Assembly: GCA_025359585.1 (NCBI GenBank)
Contig: JANYFX010000019.1
Span: forward strand, 1 to 11,902
Reading direction: 5' to 3'
Origin: Rhizobacter sp.
GTDB taxonomy: Bacteria > Pseudomonadota > Gammaproteobacteria > Burkholderiales > Burkholderiaceae_C
DNA length: 11,902 nucleotides
Shown: positions 6,419-11,902 of the stretch, piece by piece
How the letters are laid out: every line of letters begins with the position of its first letter
How positions within the stretch are numbered: the first letter of the stretch is position 1
The notes under the pieces: model-generated
Databases searched by the model: none
Seen by the model: the letters and a program-made list of their open reading frames with translations, nothing else
Told to the model about the DNA's origin: nothing
Made by a program: the position numbers and the translations under genes

Positions 6419-7189
6419 TCATGTCACGCCGTGGCACTGCTTGAACTTCTTGCCGCTGCCGCACGGGCAGGGGTCGTTGCGGCCGACCTTGGGCGTTTCG
6501 CGTTTCACGGTCTCGACCTTGTAGCGCTGCTCGCGCGTCAGGTCCTGCAGGTCGGCGATCGCGACGACCATGTCTTCCATTGCGTCTTCGAGCGTGGCGA
6601 GCGGGTGCTCGCGGTCGAGTGTCGCGACGACCTCGATCTCTTCCGGCGTTTCGGCCGGCAGGTGGCGGTAGATGCGGGCGAGTGCGGCCATCACCGCGTC
6701 GTCGGGCATCTCGGCGAGGTCGGGGAACACGACGGTCGCGTGCTGGAAGCCGGCGGCCCAGGGCATCAGCGACTGCGAGACCGGGCTCAACCCGGCCATC
6801 GGATCGACCTCGCCTTCGGGCACCGGTTCGCGCGGGTGTTCGTCGTCGAACTCCAGGACCAGCGGGTCGAACCAGCCGTCTTCTTCGATCGCGCGGTTCA
6901 AGGCCGCATGGCGGCGCAGGATCAGCGAGGTGGTGCGGGCGAGCCAGGTCGCGTCGACCTCGTCGGGCAGCGGCGTGCCGTCGAAGTCGAACACGTGCGC
7001 GAGCCATGTGGCCGATTCGAGCAGGACCGGCTGCACGATCACGCCGCACAGGTAACCGTCGAGCATTACCGCATCGAGCGGTTCCAGCGGCTCGGGGGTG
7101 GCGGCGAGCAGGTCGTCGAGCTCGGCGAACTCGGCGTCGGTGAGGTCATGCGCGCGCGCGGCGTTCGTGGGCAAAGGGTTCGGCGGCAT
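6419..7189 (-). CDS. UPF0149/YecA family protein with C-terminal SEC-C motif
   Basis: A 256-residue protein. The N-terminal and central part matches the UPF0149 (YecA/YgfB) pattern: LTDAEFAELDDLLA, AVMLDGYLCGVIVQP near residues 40-54, and PWAAGFQHA in the middle. The C-terminus is a zinc-binding SEC-C motif, GRNDPCPCGSGKKFKQCHG, with ligands Cys241, Cys243, Cys252 and His253. SEC-C also ends SecA and ties such proteins to SecB or ribosomes; a role near protein export or the ribosome is known for some relatives but is only a guess here. The start is ATG at 7189 with a weak purine-rich region before it. It follows hutC by 34 bp on the same strand and may be cotranscribed, but nothing in the protein suggests histidine metabolism. 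Confidence 0.88.
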   Translation of the reverse strand: MPPNPLPTNAARAHDLTDAEFAELDDLLAATPEPLEPLDAVMLDGYLCGVIVQPVLLESATWLAHVFDFDGTPLPDEVDATWLARTTSLILRRHAALNRAIEEDGWFDPLVLEFDDEHPREPVPEGEVDPMAGLSPVSQSLMPWAAGFQHATVVFPDLAEMPDDAVMAALARIYRHLPAETPEEIEVVATLDREHPLATLEDAMEDMVVAIADLQDLTREQRYKVETVKRETPKVGRNDPCPCGSGKKFKQCHGVT

Positions 7190-7223
7190 GGTGGCTTTCA
7201 GTGGGATGCGTCCAGCATTGTGC

Positions 7224-7934
7224 TCATACCGAGAACTGGCCGATCAGCCGGTAGCGCGCACCGGGGTGGTAGAGCCGCGCGATCGACGCGACCGCGCCCT
7301 GCGACACGGTGCGGCGCGACACCATCAGCAGCGCGCTGCCCTCGGCTACGTCGAGCAGCAATGCCTGCTCTTTGGTGGCCAGCACCGCTTCGACCACCTG
7401 CTCGGCTTCGGTCAGCGGTGCGTGCTCGAACAGCACGTGCGAGGGCGTGACCCGCGTGAAGTCGCAGTTCAGCAAATCGGGCGCGAGCAAGGGATTCACG
7501 TGCCGGTCTTCGAGCTGGATCGGCACGCCGCTTTCCGAATGCACCAGCCGCACATGGACCACGGCCGTGCCTTTTGGCAGGCGCATCGCGGCAGCGGTGG
7601 TGGCATCGGCCTTCTCGCGCGCGACACCGAGCACACGCGTGCTGTGGGTGTGGCCGCGTTCGTGAATCTCTTCGGCGATGTCGCGCACCCGCAGCAGGTT
7701 CGAGATCGGGTGCAGCTCGGCGACGAACGAGCCCGAACCCTGGCGGCGTTCGATCAGGCCTTCTTCTTCCAGCTCGCGCAGCGCGCGGTGCACCGTCATG
7801 CGGGCGCAGCCGAATTCCTGCACCAGCTCACGTTCCGACGGCAGCCGCACGCCCGGCTGCCAGCCGCCGCGCGCGATGCGCTCGCGCAGCGAGGCCTTGA
7901 CGGTGGCGTAGGGCAGCGTGCGCGCAAGTTTCAT
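7224..7934 (-). CDS. hutC: Histidine utilization repressor HutC (GntR family)
   Basis: A 236-residue GntR-family repressor of the HutC subgroup. Residues about 8-70 are the winged helix (YATVKASLRERIARGGW, LPSERELVQEFGCARMTVHRAL, then the wing IERRQGSGSFV). Residues about 90-230 form a UTRA effector domain with the usual LEDRHVNP segment and the C-terminal YHPGARYRLIGQF. HutC proteins bind urocanate, the product of HutH, and then release hut promoters. The position is divergent from hutH with 58 bp between the starts and a HutC-type palindrome in the gap, which supports both function and autoregulation. The ATG lies 6 nt after a TAGAAT box and lacks a Shine-Dalgarno sequence, so a leaderless mRNA is possible. 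Confidence 0.93.
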   Translation of the reverse strand: MKLARTLPYATVKASLRERIARGGWQPGVRLPSERELVQEFGCARMTVHRALRELEEEGLIERRQGSGSFVAELHPISNLLRVRDIAEEIHERGHTHSTRVLGVAREKADATTAAAMRLPKGTAVVHVRLVHSESGVPIQLEDRHVNPLLAPDLLNCDFTRVTPSHVLFEHAPLTEAEQVVEAVLATKEQALLLDVAEGSALLMVSRRTVSQGAVASIARLYHPGARYRLIGQFSV

Positions 7935-7940
7935 CGGGCC

Positions 7941-7946
7941 ATTCTA
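7941..7946 (-). promoter_or_regulatory. Probable -10 box of hutC
   Basis: The minus strand reads TAGAAT, a five-of-six match. A TAGACA hexamer (five of six to the -35 consensus) is found 19 bp upstream, inside the HutC palindrome, so repressor binding would block it. The spacing is slightly long. The predicted start of transcription is at the hutC ATG. Confidence 0.45.
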
Positions 7947-7958
7947 GTCACGTGCATG

Positions 7959-7982
7959 CTAAAGTTGTCTAGACCACTTCAG
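7959..7982. promoter_or_regulatory. HutC operator between hutC and hutH
   Basis: A 24-bp inverted repeat, 20 of 24 positions symmetric, centred on 7970/7971 with the perfect core GTCTAGAC at 7967-7974. The central TGTCTAGACC fits the consensus known for the HutC subfamily of GntR regulators, yGTMTAKACy, at every position. It ends 10 bp before the hutH ATG and overlaps a possible hutC -35, so one bound dimer could repress both genes. The link to this HutC is inferred from position and consensus. Confidence 0.75.
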
Positions 7983-7992
7983 GGCGCGTTCG

Positions 7993-9501
7993 ATGACCAC
8001 TCCGCAGCACACCATCACCCCGGGGCAGCTCGACAGGGCGCTGCTCGAACAGGTCGCCGGCGGCGGTGCACACTGGTCGATCGCCGCGTCGGCGCGGCCG
8101 GGCGTCGAGGCCAGCGTCGCTGCGGTCCGCGAACTGGTCGCGCGCAATGCACCGGTCTACGGCATCAACACCGGTTTCGGCAAACTGGCGCAGACGCGCA
8201 TCGCGGATGCCGACCTGGCGCAACTGCAGAAGAACCTGGTGCTGTCGCACTGCGCCGGCGTGGGCAAGCCGATGAGCGCGCCGGTGGTGCGGCTGATGCT
8301 GCTGCTGAAGGCGGCGAGCCTGGCGCACGGTGTGTCGGGCGTGCGGCCCGAGGTCATCGATGCGCTGCTGACTTTGCTCAACGCCGACGTGCTGCCGGTC
8401 GTGCCCGAAAAAGGCTCGGTCGGCGCGTCGGGTGATCTCGCACCATTGGCGCACATGAGTGCACTGCTGATCGGCGTGGGTGAAGGCTTCGTCGATGGCG
8501 TGCGCGTTCCGGCCGCGCAGGCGCTGGCCCACGCGGGCCTGAGCGCGATCGAGCTCGGCCCGAAAGAAGGGCTGGCGCTGCTCAACGGGACGCAGGCCTC
8601 GACCGCGCTCGCCATCCACGCCGCGCAGCGCCTCGGCCGCGTCTTCGGTGCGGCCGTGGCCGTCGGCGCGATGACGGTCGATGCGGCCAAGGGCTCCGAC
8701 ACGCCTTTCGACGACCGCATCCACGCCGCGCGCGGCCAGGTCGGCCAGCGTGACGTGGCGGGCCGCTACCGCGCGTGGCTCGCGGGCAGCGCCTTGCGCG
8801 TGTCGCACCTCGACTGCGACCGCGTGCAGGATCCCTACTGCCTGCGCTGCCAGCCGCAGGTGATGGGCGCTTGCCTCGACCAGATCGAACACGCCTGGAA
8901 GATCCTGCTGATCGAAGCCAACGGCGTCTCCGACAACCCGCTCGTGTTCGCCGACACCTTGCAGGCCTTGTCAGGCGGCAACTTCCACGCCGAACCGGTC
9001 GCGTTCGCGGCCGACAACCTGGCGCTCGCGATTGCGGAGATCGGCGCACTCGCGGAGCGCCGCACTGCGATGCTGATGGACCCGGTGCTGTCGGGCCTGC
9101 CGGCGTTCCTGGTCGAACACGGCGGCCTCAATTCGGGTTTCATGATTGCGCAGGTGACTTCGGCCGCGCTCGCCTCCGAGAACAAGTCGCTCGCGCATCC
9201 GGCGAGTGTCGATTCGCTGCCGACCTCGGCGAACCAGGAAGACCACGTCTCGATGGCGACCTTCGCGGCGCGGCGCCTGCACACCATGCTCGACAACACG
9301 GCCGGCGTGGTCGGCATCGAGTGGTTGTGCGCGGCGCAGGCGCTGGAGTTTCACCGGCCGCTGAAGTCGTCGGATGCGATCGAGGCCTTGCACGCGCGCT
9401 TGCGCACGAAGGTGGCGCGCTTGAGCGTCGATCGTTTGATGGCGCCCGACATCGAAACCGCCACCGCGCTGGTCGAACAAGGCGTGCCCGCTCCGATGTG
9501 A
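7993..9501 (+). CDS. hutH: Histidine ammonia-lyase
   Basis: A 502-residue cytoplasmic enzyme that removes ammonia from L-histidine to give trans-urocanate, the first step of histidine degradation. The Ala145-Ser146-Gly147 triad in GSVGASGDLAPLAH forms the MIO electrophile. Other conserved blocks are VYGINTGFGKLA (active-site Tyr), LLNGTQAS, QDPYCLRCQPQVMG, EANGVSDNPL, and NQEDHVSM near the C-terminus. The length equals the usual family size. The ATG has an AGGG ribosome site 8 nt upstream that overlaps the HutC operator. No hutU, hutI or formiminoglutamate gene follows: the stop is only 9 bp from the convergent ABC ATPase gene. The rest of the pathway must be elsewhere, perhaps beyond the right end. 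Confidence 0.97.
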   Translation: MTTPQHTITPGQLDRALLEQVAGGGAHWSIAASARPGVEASVAAVRELVARNAPVYGINTGFGKLAQTRIADADLAQLQKNLVLSHCAGVGKPMSAPVVRLMLLLKAASLAHGVSGVRPEVIDALLTLLNADVLPVVPEKGSVGASGDLAPLAHMSALLIGVGEGFVDGVRVPAAQALAHAGLSAIELGPKEGLALLNGTQASTALAIHAAQRLGRVFGAAVAVGAMTVDAAKGSDTPFDDRIHAARGQVGQRDVAGRYRAWLAGSALRVSHLDCDRVQDPYCLRCQPQVMGACLDQIEHAWKILLIEANGVSDNPLVFADTLQALSGGNFHAEPVAFAADNLALAIAEIGALAERRTAMLMDPVLSGLPAFLVEHGGLNSGFMIAQVTSAALASENKSLAHPASVDSLPTSANQEDHVSMATFAARRLHTMLDNTAGVVGIEWLCAAQALEFHRPLKSSDAIEALHARLRTKVARLSVDRLMAPDIETATALVEQGVPAPM

Positions 9502-9510
9502 CTCCGCGCC

Positions 9511-10299
9511 TCAGTGCTCCATCAACACCGCTTTGAGGCTCTCGACGCGGATGTCTTCGGTGACGATCGCCTTCAGCTCCGAAAAGCGCGGCGTCGTCTT
9601 CACGGTGTAGTGGCGCGGGTACGGCAGATCGATCGCGAGTTCGTTCTTGATGCGCCCGGGGCGCGCGCTGAACACGGCACAGCGGTTGGCCATGAAGATC
9701 GCTTCGTCGATGTCGTGCGTCACGAACAGCACTGTCTTCTTGTGCAGCTCCCAGATCGACAGCAGCAGCTCCTGCATCAGGGCGCGGGTCTGGTTGTCGA
9801 GCGCGCCGAAGGGTTCGTCGAGCAGCAGGATCTTCGGGTCGTTCGCCAGCGCCCTGGCTAGCGCAACCCGTTGTTGCATGCCGCCTGACAGCTGCTTCGG
9901 AAAATGCGACTCGAAACCGTTGAGGCCGACCTCGGCGATGAAGCGCTGAGCGATCTCTGCCTGAGTCGCCGGCAGCATGCCTTTCTCGCGCAAGCCGAAG
10001 CAGATGTTCTCGCGCACCGTGAGCCAGGGGAACAGCGTGTAGCTCTGGAACACCATGCCGCGGTCGGCGCCGGGGCCGGTGACACGTTGCCCATCGAGCA
10101 AGACCTGGCCGACCGTCGGCGAGTCGAGCCCGGCGACGATGCGCAGCAGCGTCGACTTGCCGCAGCCCGATGGGCCGAGGATGGTGATGAAGTCGTTGTT
10201 GGCGACTTCGAGACTCGTGGGTTGCAGGGCCAGCGTAGGCACGCCGCGGTTCACACCCGGGAACGTGCGGCCCACACCTTGAATCGACAGCTGGCTCAC
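9511..10299 (-). CDS. NitT/TauT-type ABC transporter ATP-binding protein
   Basis: A 262-residue ABC ATPase of the nitrate/sulfonate/taurine group. Walker A is GPSGCGKST (42-50), the Q-loop is FQSYTLFPW (about 84-92), the signature is LSGGMQQR (137-144), Walker B is ILLLDEP (157-163), the D-loop is GALD, and the switch histidine is His195 in FVTHDIDEA. All catalytic residues are present, so it should power the adjacent permease. The start is GTG at 10299; its GTGA overlaps the TGA of the permease gene by 4 bp, typical of translational coupling. It is the last gene of the transporter operon and ends tail-to-tail with hutH. Confidence 0.95.
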   Translation of the reverse strand: MSQLSIQGVGRTFPGVNRGVPTLALQPTSLEVANNDFITILGPSGCGKSTLLRIVAGLDSPTVGQVLLDGQRVTGPGADRGMVFQSYTLFPWLTVRENICFGLREKGMLPATQAEIAQRFIAEVGLNGFESHFPKQLSGGMQQRVALARALANDPKILLLDEPFGALDNQTRALMQELLLSIWELHKKTVLFVTHDIDEAIFMANRCAVFSARPGRIKNELAIDLPYPRHYTVKTTPRFSELKAIVTEDIRVESLKAVLMEH

Positions 10300-11069
10300 A
10301 GCGCCGCCCAGCGAAACATTGCGCGGTTGGCGCGCTTGAAGGCCACGTCGGACACGAGCCCGATCACGCCGATCGTGATGATGCCGAAGATGATCTGGTC
10401 GGTGGCGAGCAGCGCCTGGCTGTCGGTGATCATGTGGCCGATGCCTTCGCTCGCGCCGATCAGCTCGGCCACGATCACGTAGGTCCAGGCCCAGCCGAGC
10501 ACCAGCCGCAAGGTCTCGGCGATCTGCGGCGCGGCGGCCGGGATCAACACGCGCTTGACGATGCCGAAGTCGCTCGCGCCGAGTGTGTAGGCCGCTTCGA
10601 CCAGGTCACGCCGTGTGCCGCCGACCTGCATCGCGATCATCAGCACGAGCTGGAAAAACGAGCCGATGAAGATCAGCCAGAGTTTCTGCGCTTCGCCGAT
10701 GCCGGCCCACAGGATCAAGAGCGGGATGAAGGCCGAGGCCGGCAGGCAACGCGCGAACGACACGAAGGGTTCGAAGAAGGCCTCGATGCCCTTGTACGCG
10801 CCCATCGCCACACCCAGCGGCACGGCGATGAGCGCAGCCAGGATGAAGCCGCCGAGCACACGCCAGATCGTGAAGCCGATGTCTCTCGCGAAGCCCTGCT
10901 CGGTGAGCAGCACCCAGCCCGACTTGAACATCAGAATAGGGTCGGCCAGAAAGGTCTTCGGCACGAAGCCGCCGAGCGTGGCCACGCCCCACACGGCGAA
11001 GAAGAGCACGAAGAAGAGGATGCCCAGAGCCGTTCTTTGGCCCGGGCTGACCTCGCGCAGCGGCTTCAA
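10296..11069 (-). CDS. NitT/TauT-type ABC transporter permease
   Basis: A 257-residue inner-membrane permease (BPD_transp_1 type). A first membrane helix lies at about 13-34, several more at about 71-90, 112-147 and 187-205, and a last at about 224-241. The EAA loop that docks the ATPase is EAAYTLGASDFGIVKRVLIP (about 158-177). The start is TTG at 11069, the only start in the frame between the previous stop and the first helix, and the N-terminal KPLREVSPGQR is a normal short cytoplasmic tail. It lies 18 bp after the substrate-binding protein stop and overlaps the ATPase gene by 4 bp. The substrate is not readable from the sequence; proximity to hutH makes histidine or a breakdown product a candidate. 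Confidence 0.93.
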   Translation of the reverse strand: MKPLREVSPGQRTALGILFFVLFFAVWGVATLGGFVPKTFLADPILMFKSGWVLLTEQGFARDIGFTIWRVLGGFILAALIAVPLGVAMGAYKGIEAFFEPFVSFARCLPASAFIPLLILWAGIGEAQKLWLIFIGSFFQLVLMIAMQVGGTRRDLVEAAYTLGASDFGIVKRVLIPAAAPQIAETLRLVLGWAWTYVIVAELIGASEGIGHMITDSQALLATDQIIFGIITIGVIGLVSDVAFKRANRAMFRWAAL

Positions 11070-11087
11070 AACAACGCGCCGACTGGC

Positions 11088-11750
11088 TTACTTGATGAAG
11101 CTCGTGTCGGCCAGCGCCTTCATGTCGGGCAGCGCCTTGATGCTGCCGATTTCCAGCAACAGGTCGGCCGCTTCCCTGCTGAACGTGGCGTGTTCGGCGG
11201 CGAAGAACTTCTGGTTCGCGGCCTTGTCTTGCCAGCGCAGGTAGGCCTGCGACTTCTCGAAGGCTTCGCCGCTCTGCTTCACGTCGGCGCCCATGATCTC
11301 GAACGACTTCTTCGGGTCGCTCTTGATCATGTCGAGCGCGGCGAAGTAACCGTCGGCGAGCGCCTTGGCGGCCTTCGGGTTCTCTTGCAGGAATTTCGGC
11401 GTGCAGCCGAAGGTGTCCATGATCATCGGGTAGTCGAGCGTGGTCGCGATGATCTTGCCGGCTTCGGGCTTGGCGCGCACGGTGGAGAGGTAGGGTTCGT
11501 AGGTCATGGCCGCGTCGAGGTCACCGGCGTTCGCGACGAAAGCGTTGGCCGCGGCCTGCGGCTCGAGCGTCACGACCTTCACGTCTTTCACCGACAGGCC
11601 GTTCTTCTTCAGCATCCAGGCCAGCGTGAAGTACGGTGCCGTGCCGGGGGCCGAGGCGGCCACGGTCTTGCCCTTCAGGTCGGCGATCTTGGCGGTGCTG
11701 TTGCGCGTGACCATGCCGTCGGCGCCATAACTCTTGTCGAGCTGGAAGAT
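11088..11750 (-). CDS. ABC substrate-binding protein (NMT1/TauA type), 5' end disrupted
   Basis: The last 220 residues of a periplasmic binding protein. It begins with IFQLDKSYGADGMVTRN and continues through IADLKGKTVAASAPGTAPY, LEPQAAANAF, AAMTYEPYLSTV and the C-terminal DMKALADTSFIK, all typical of NMT1/TauA-like proteins that feed NitT/TauT importers. Family members are normally about 320-340 residues with a signal peptide; here the signal peptide and most of the first lobe are absent. The frame stays open up to the window edge, but the upstream residues (for example TTQVSTVVAAHCTSPEAIARW) resemble neither a signal peptide nor a binding protein. The expected upstream segment is instead encoded on the opposite strand at 11767-11847. 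As written the gene could not make an exported, complete protein. It leads the transporter operon. Confidence 0.85.
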   Translation of the reverse strand: MFQLDKSYGADGMVTRNSTAKIADLKGKTVAASAPGTAPYFTLAWMLKKNGLSVKDVKVVTLEPQAAANAFVANAGDLDAAMTYEPYLSTVRAKPEAGKIIATTLDYPMIMDTFGCTPKFLQENPKAAKALADGYFAALDMIKSDPKKSFEIMGADVKQSGEAFEKSQAYLRWQDKAANQKFFAAEHATFSREAADLLLEIGSIKALPDMKALADTSFIK

Positions 11751-11766
11751 CCCGCAGAAAGACCGC

Positions 11767-11847
11767 CACCTGGCGATCGCCTCGGGCGACGTGCAGTGCG
11801 CCGCCACCACGGTCGAAACCTGGGTCGTCTGGAACGCCAACGGCGTG
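11767..11847 (+). pseudogene. Inverted fragment of the substrate-binding protein gene
   Basis: Read on the plus strand, these 27 codons encode HLAIASGDVQCAATTV followed by ETWVVWNANGV. The pattern AxASGDVQxA followed by a helix and a turn NANGV is what NMT1/TauA proteins have just before the strand that begins IFQLDKS. That strand is encoded on the minus strand and begins at 11750, 16 bp away. The fragment has no start, and its frame becomes unlike the family after Val at 11847. The assignment rests on recognising the family pattern; codon third-position bias cannot decide the strand because both frames share wobble positions. Confidence 0.6.
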
Positions 11848-11902
11848 GGGTGGGTGCGTTGCCTGATGCAAGGCGCGTGCCGGAGTCTACACTTTGGCCC
11901 TG
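11848..11902 (-). promoter_or_regulatory. Possible leader/promoter remnant of the transporter operon
   Basis: This end segment has no recognisable protein on either strand. On the minus strand it contains AAAGTGTAGACT near 11884-11895. TAGACT could be a -10 box, and GTGTAGAC is one base away from the HutC operator core GTCTAGAC. Its place before the transporter genes fits an operon leader, but the rearrangement next to it makes this uncertain. Confidence 0.3.

Noticed and set aside
5897..7450. Plus-strand frame of about 517 codons opposite the phosphoesterase, SEC-C and hutC genes
   Set aside because: It spans three clear minus-strand genes, has low-complexity composition and no domain pattern.
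7098..8435. Plus-strand frame of about 445 codons across hutC and into hutH
   Set aside because: Antisense of hutC and out of frame with hutH, which carries the MIO motif in its own frame.
9502..9510. Terminator between hutH and the convergent ATPase gene
   Set aside because: The gap is only 9 bp and no hairpin is visible across it.
11751..11840. N-terminal extension of the binding protein starting at a TTG at 11840
   Set aside because: It gives no signal peptide and no binding-protein pattern; the same DNA reads as binding protein on the opposite strand.
1..11902. CRISPR array, tRNA, rRNA, insertion sequence, integrase or attachment-site repeats
   Set aside because: No regularly spaced repeats, no transposase or integrase motifs, no terminal inverted repeats and no RNA gene signatures were seen.

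Overview
The window reads as ordinary chromosomal DNA of a GC-rich betaproteobacterium. The near-total G/C at third codon positions, the tyrosine/aspartate aminotransferase type, the paired fasciclin genes and the hutC/hutH arrangement suggest the Burkholderiales (Rubrivivax/Leptothrix/Comamonadaceae-like). This is inferred from protein character; no rRNA or other marker is present. I see no insertion sequence, phage gene, tRNA, rRNA or CRISPR array.

Layout. (1) 27-3124: an aromatic amino acid aminotransferase (+) runs tail-to-tail into a short Hsp70-type ATPase (-), which is divergent from a small secreted TPR protein (+). (2) 3139-5513: a hairpin terminator is followed by two minus-strand fasciclin (FAS1) genes, a two-domain lipoprotein and then a one-domain secreted protein. 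They are divergent from a TetR-family regulator across a 200-bp intergenic region that holds two tandem copies of a TTGCAACC-N4-GGT element, the best operator candidate there. (3) 5534-7189: a calcineurin-like metallophosphoesterase and a UPF0149/YecA-type SEC-C protein, both minus, separated by a 12-bp perfect hairpin. (4) 7224-9501: hutC (-) and hutH (+) are divergent around a near-perfect palindrome that matches the HutC-subfamily operator, so histidine degradation is probably repressed by HutC at this point. (5) 9511-11902: a minus-strand NitT/TauT-type ABC importer (substrate-binding protein, permease, ATPase) converges on hutH with a 9-bp gap. Its position makes histidine or urocanate uptake a reasonable guess.

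The most unusual point is the 5' end of the substrate-binding protein gene. The minus-strand frame is convincing only downstream of about 11750. The piece of protein that should precede it is found on the opposite strand at about 11767-11847. The signal peptide and first lobe are missing. A small inversion plus deletion, real or an assembly error, explains this best. I found no clear case for a wholly new multi-gene system; the regulatory sites and this rearrangement are the items most worth checking.
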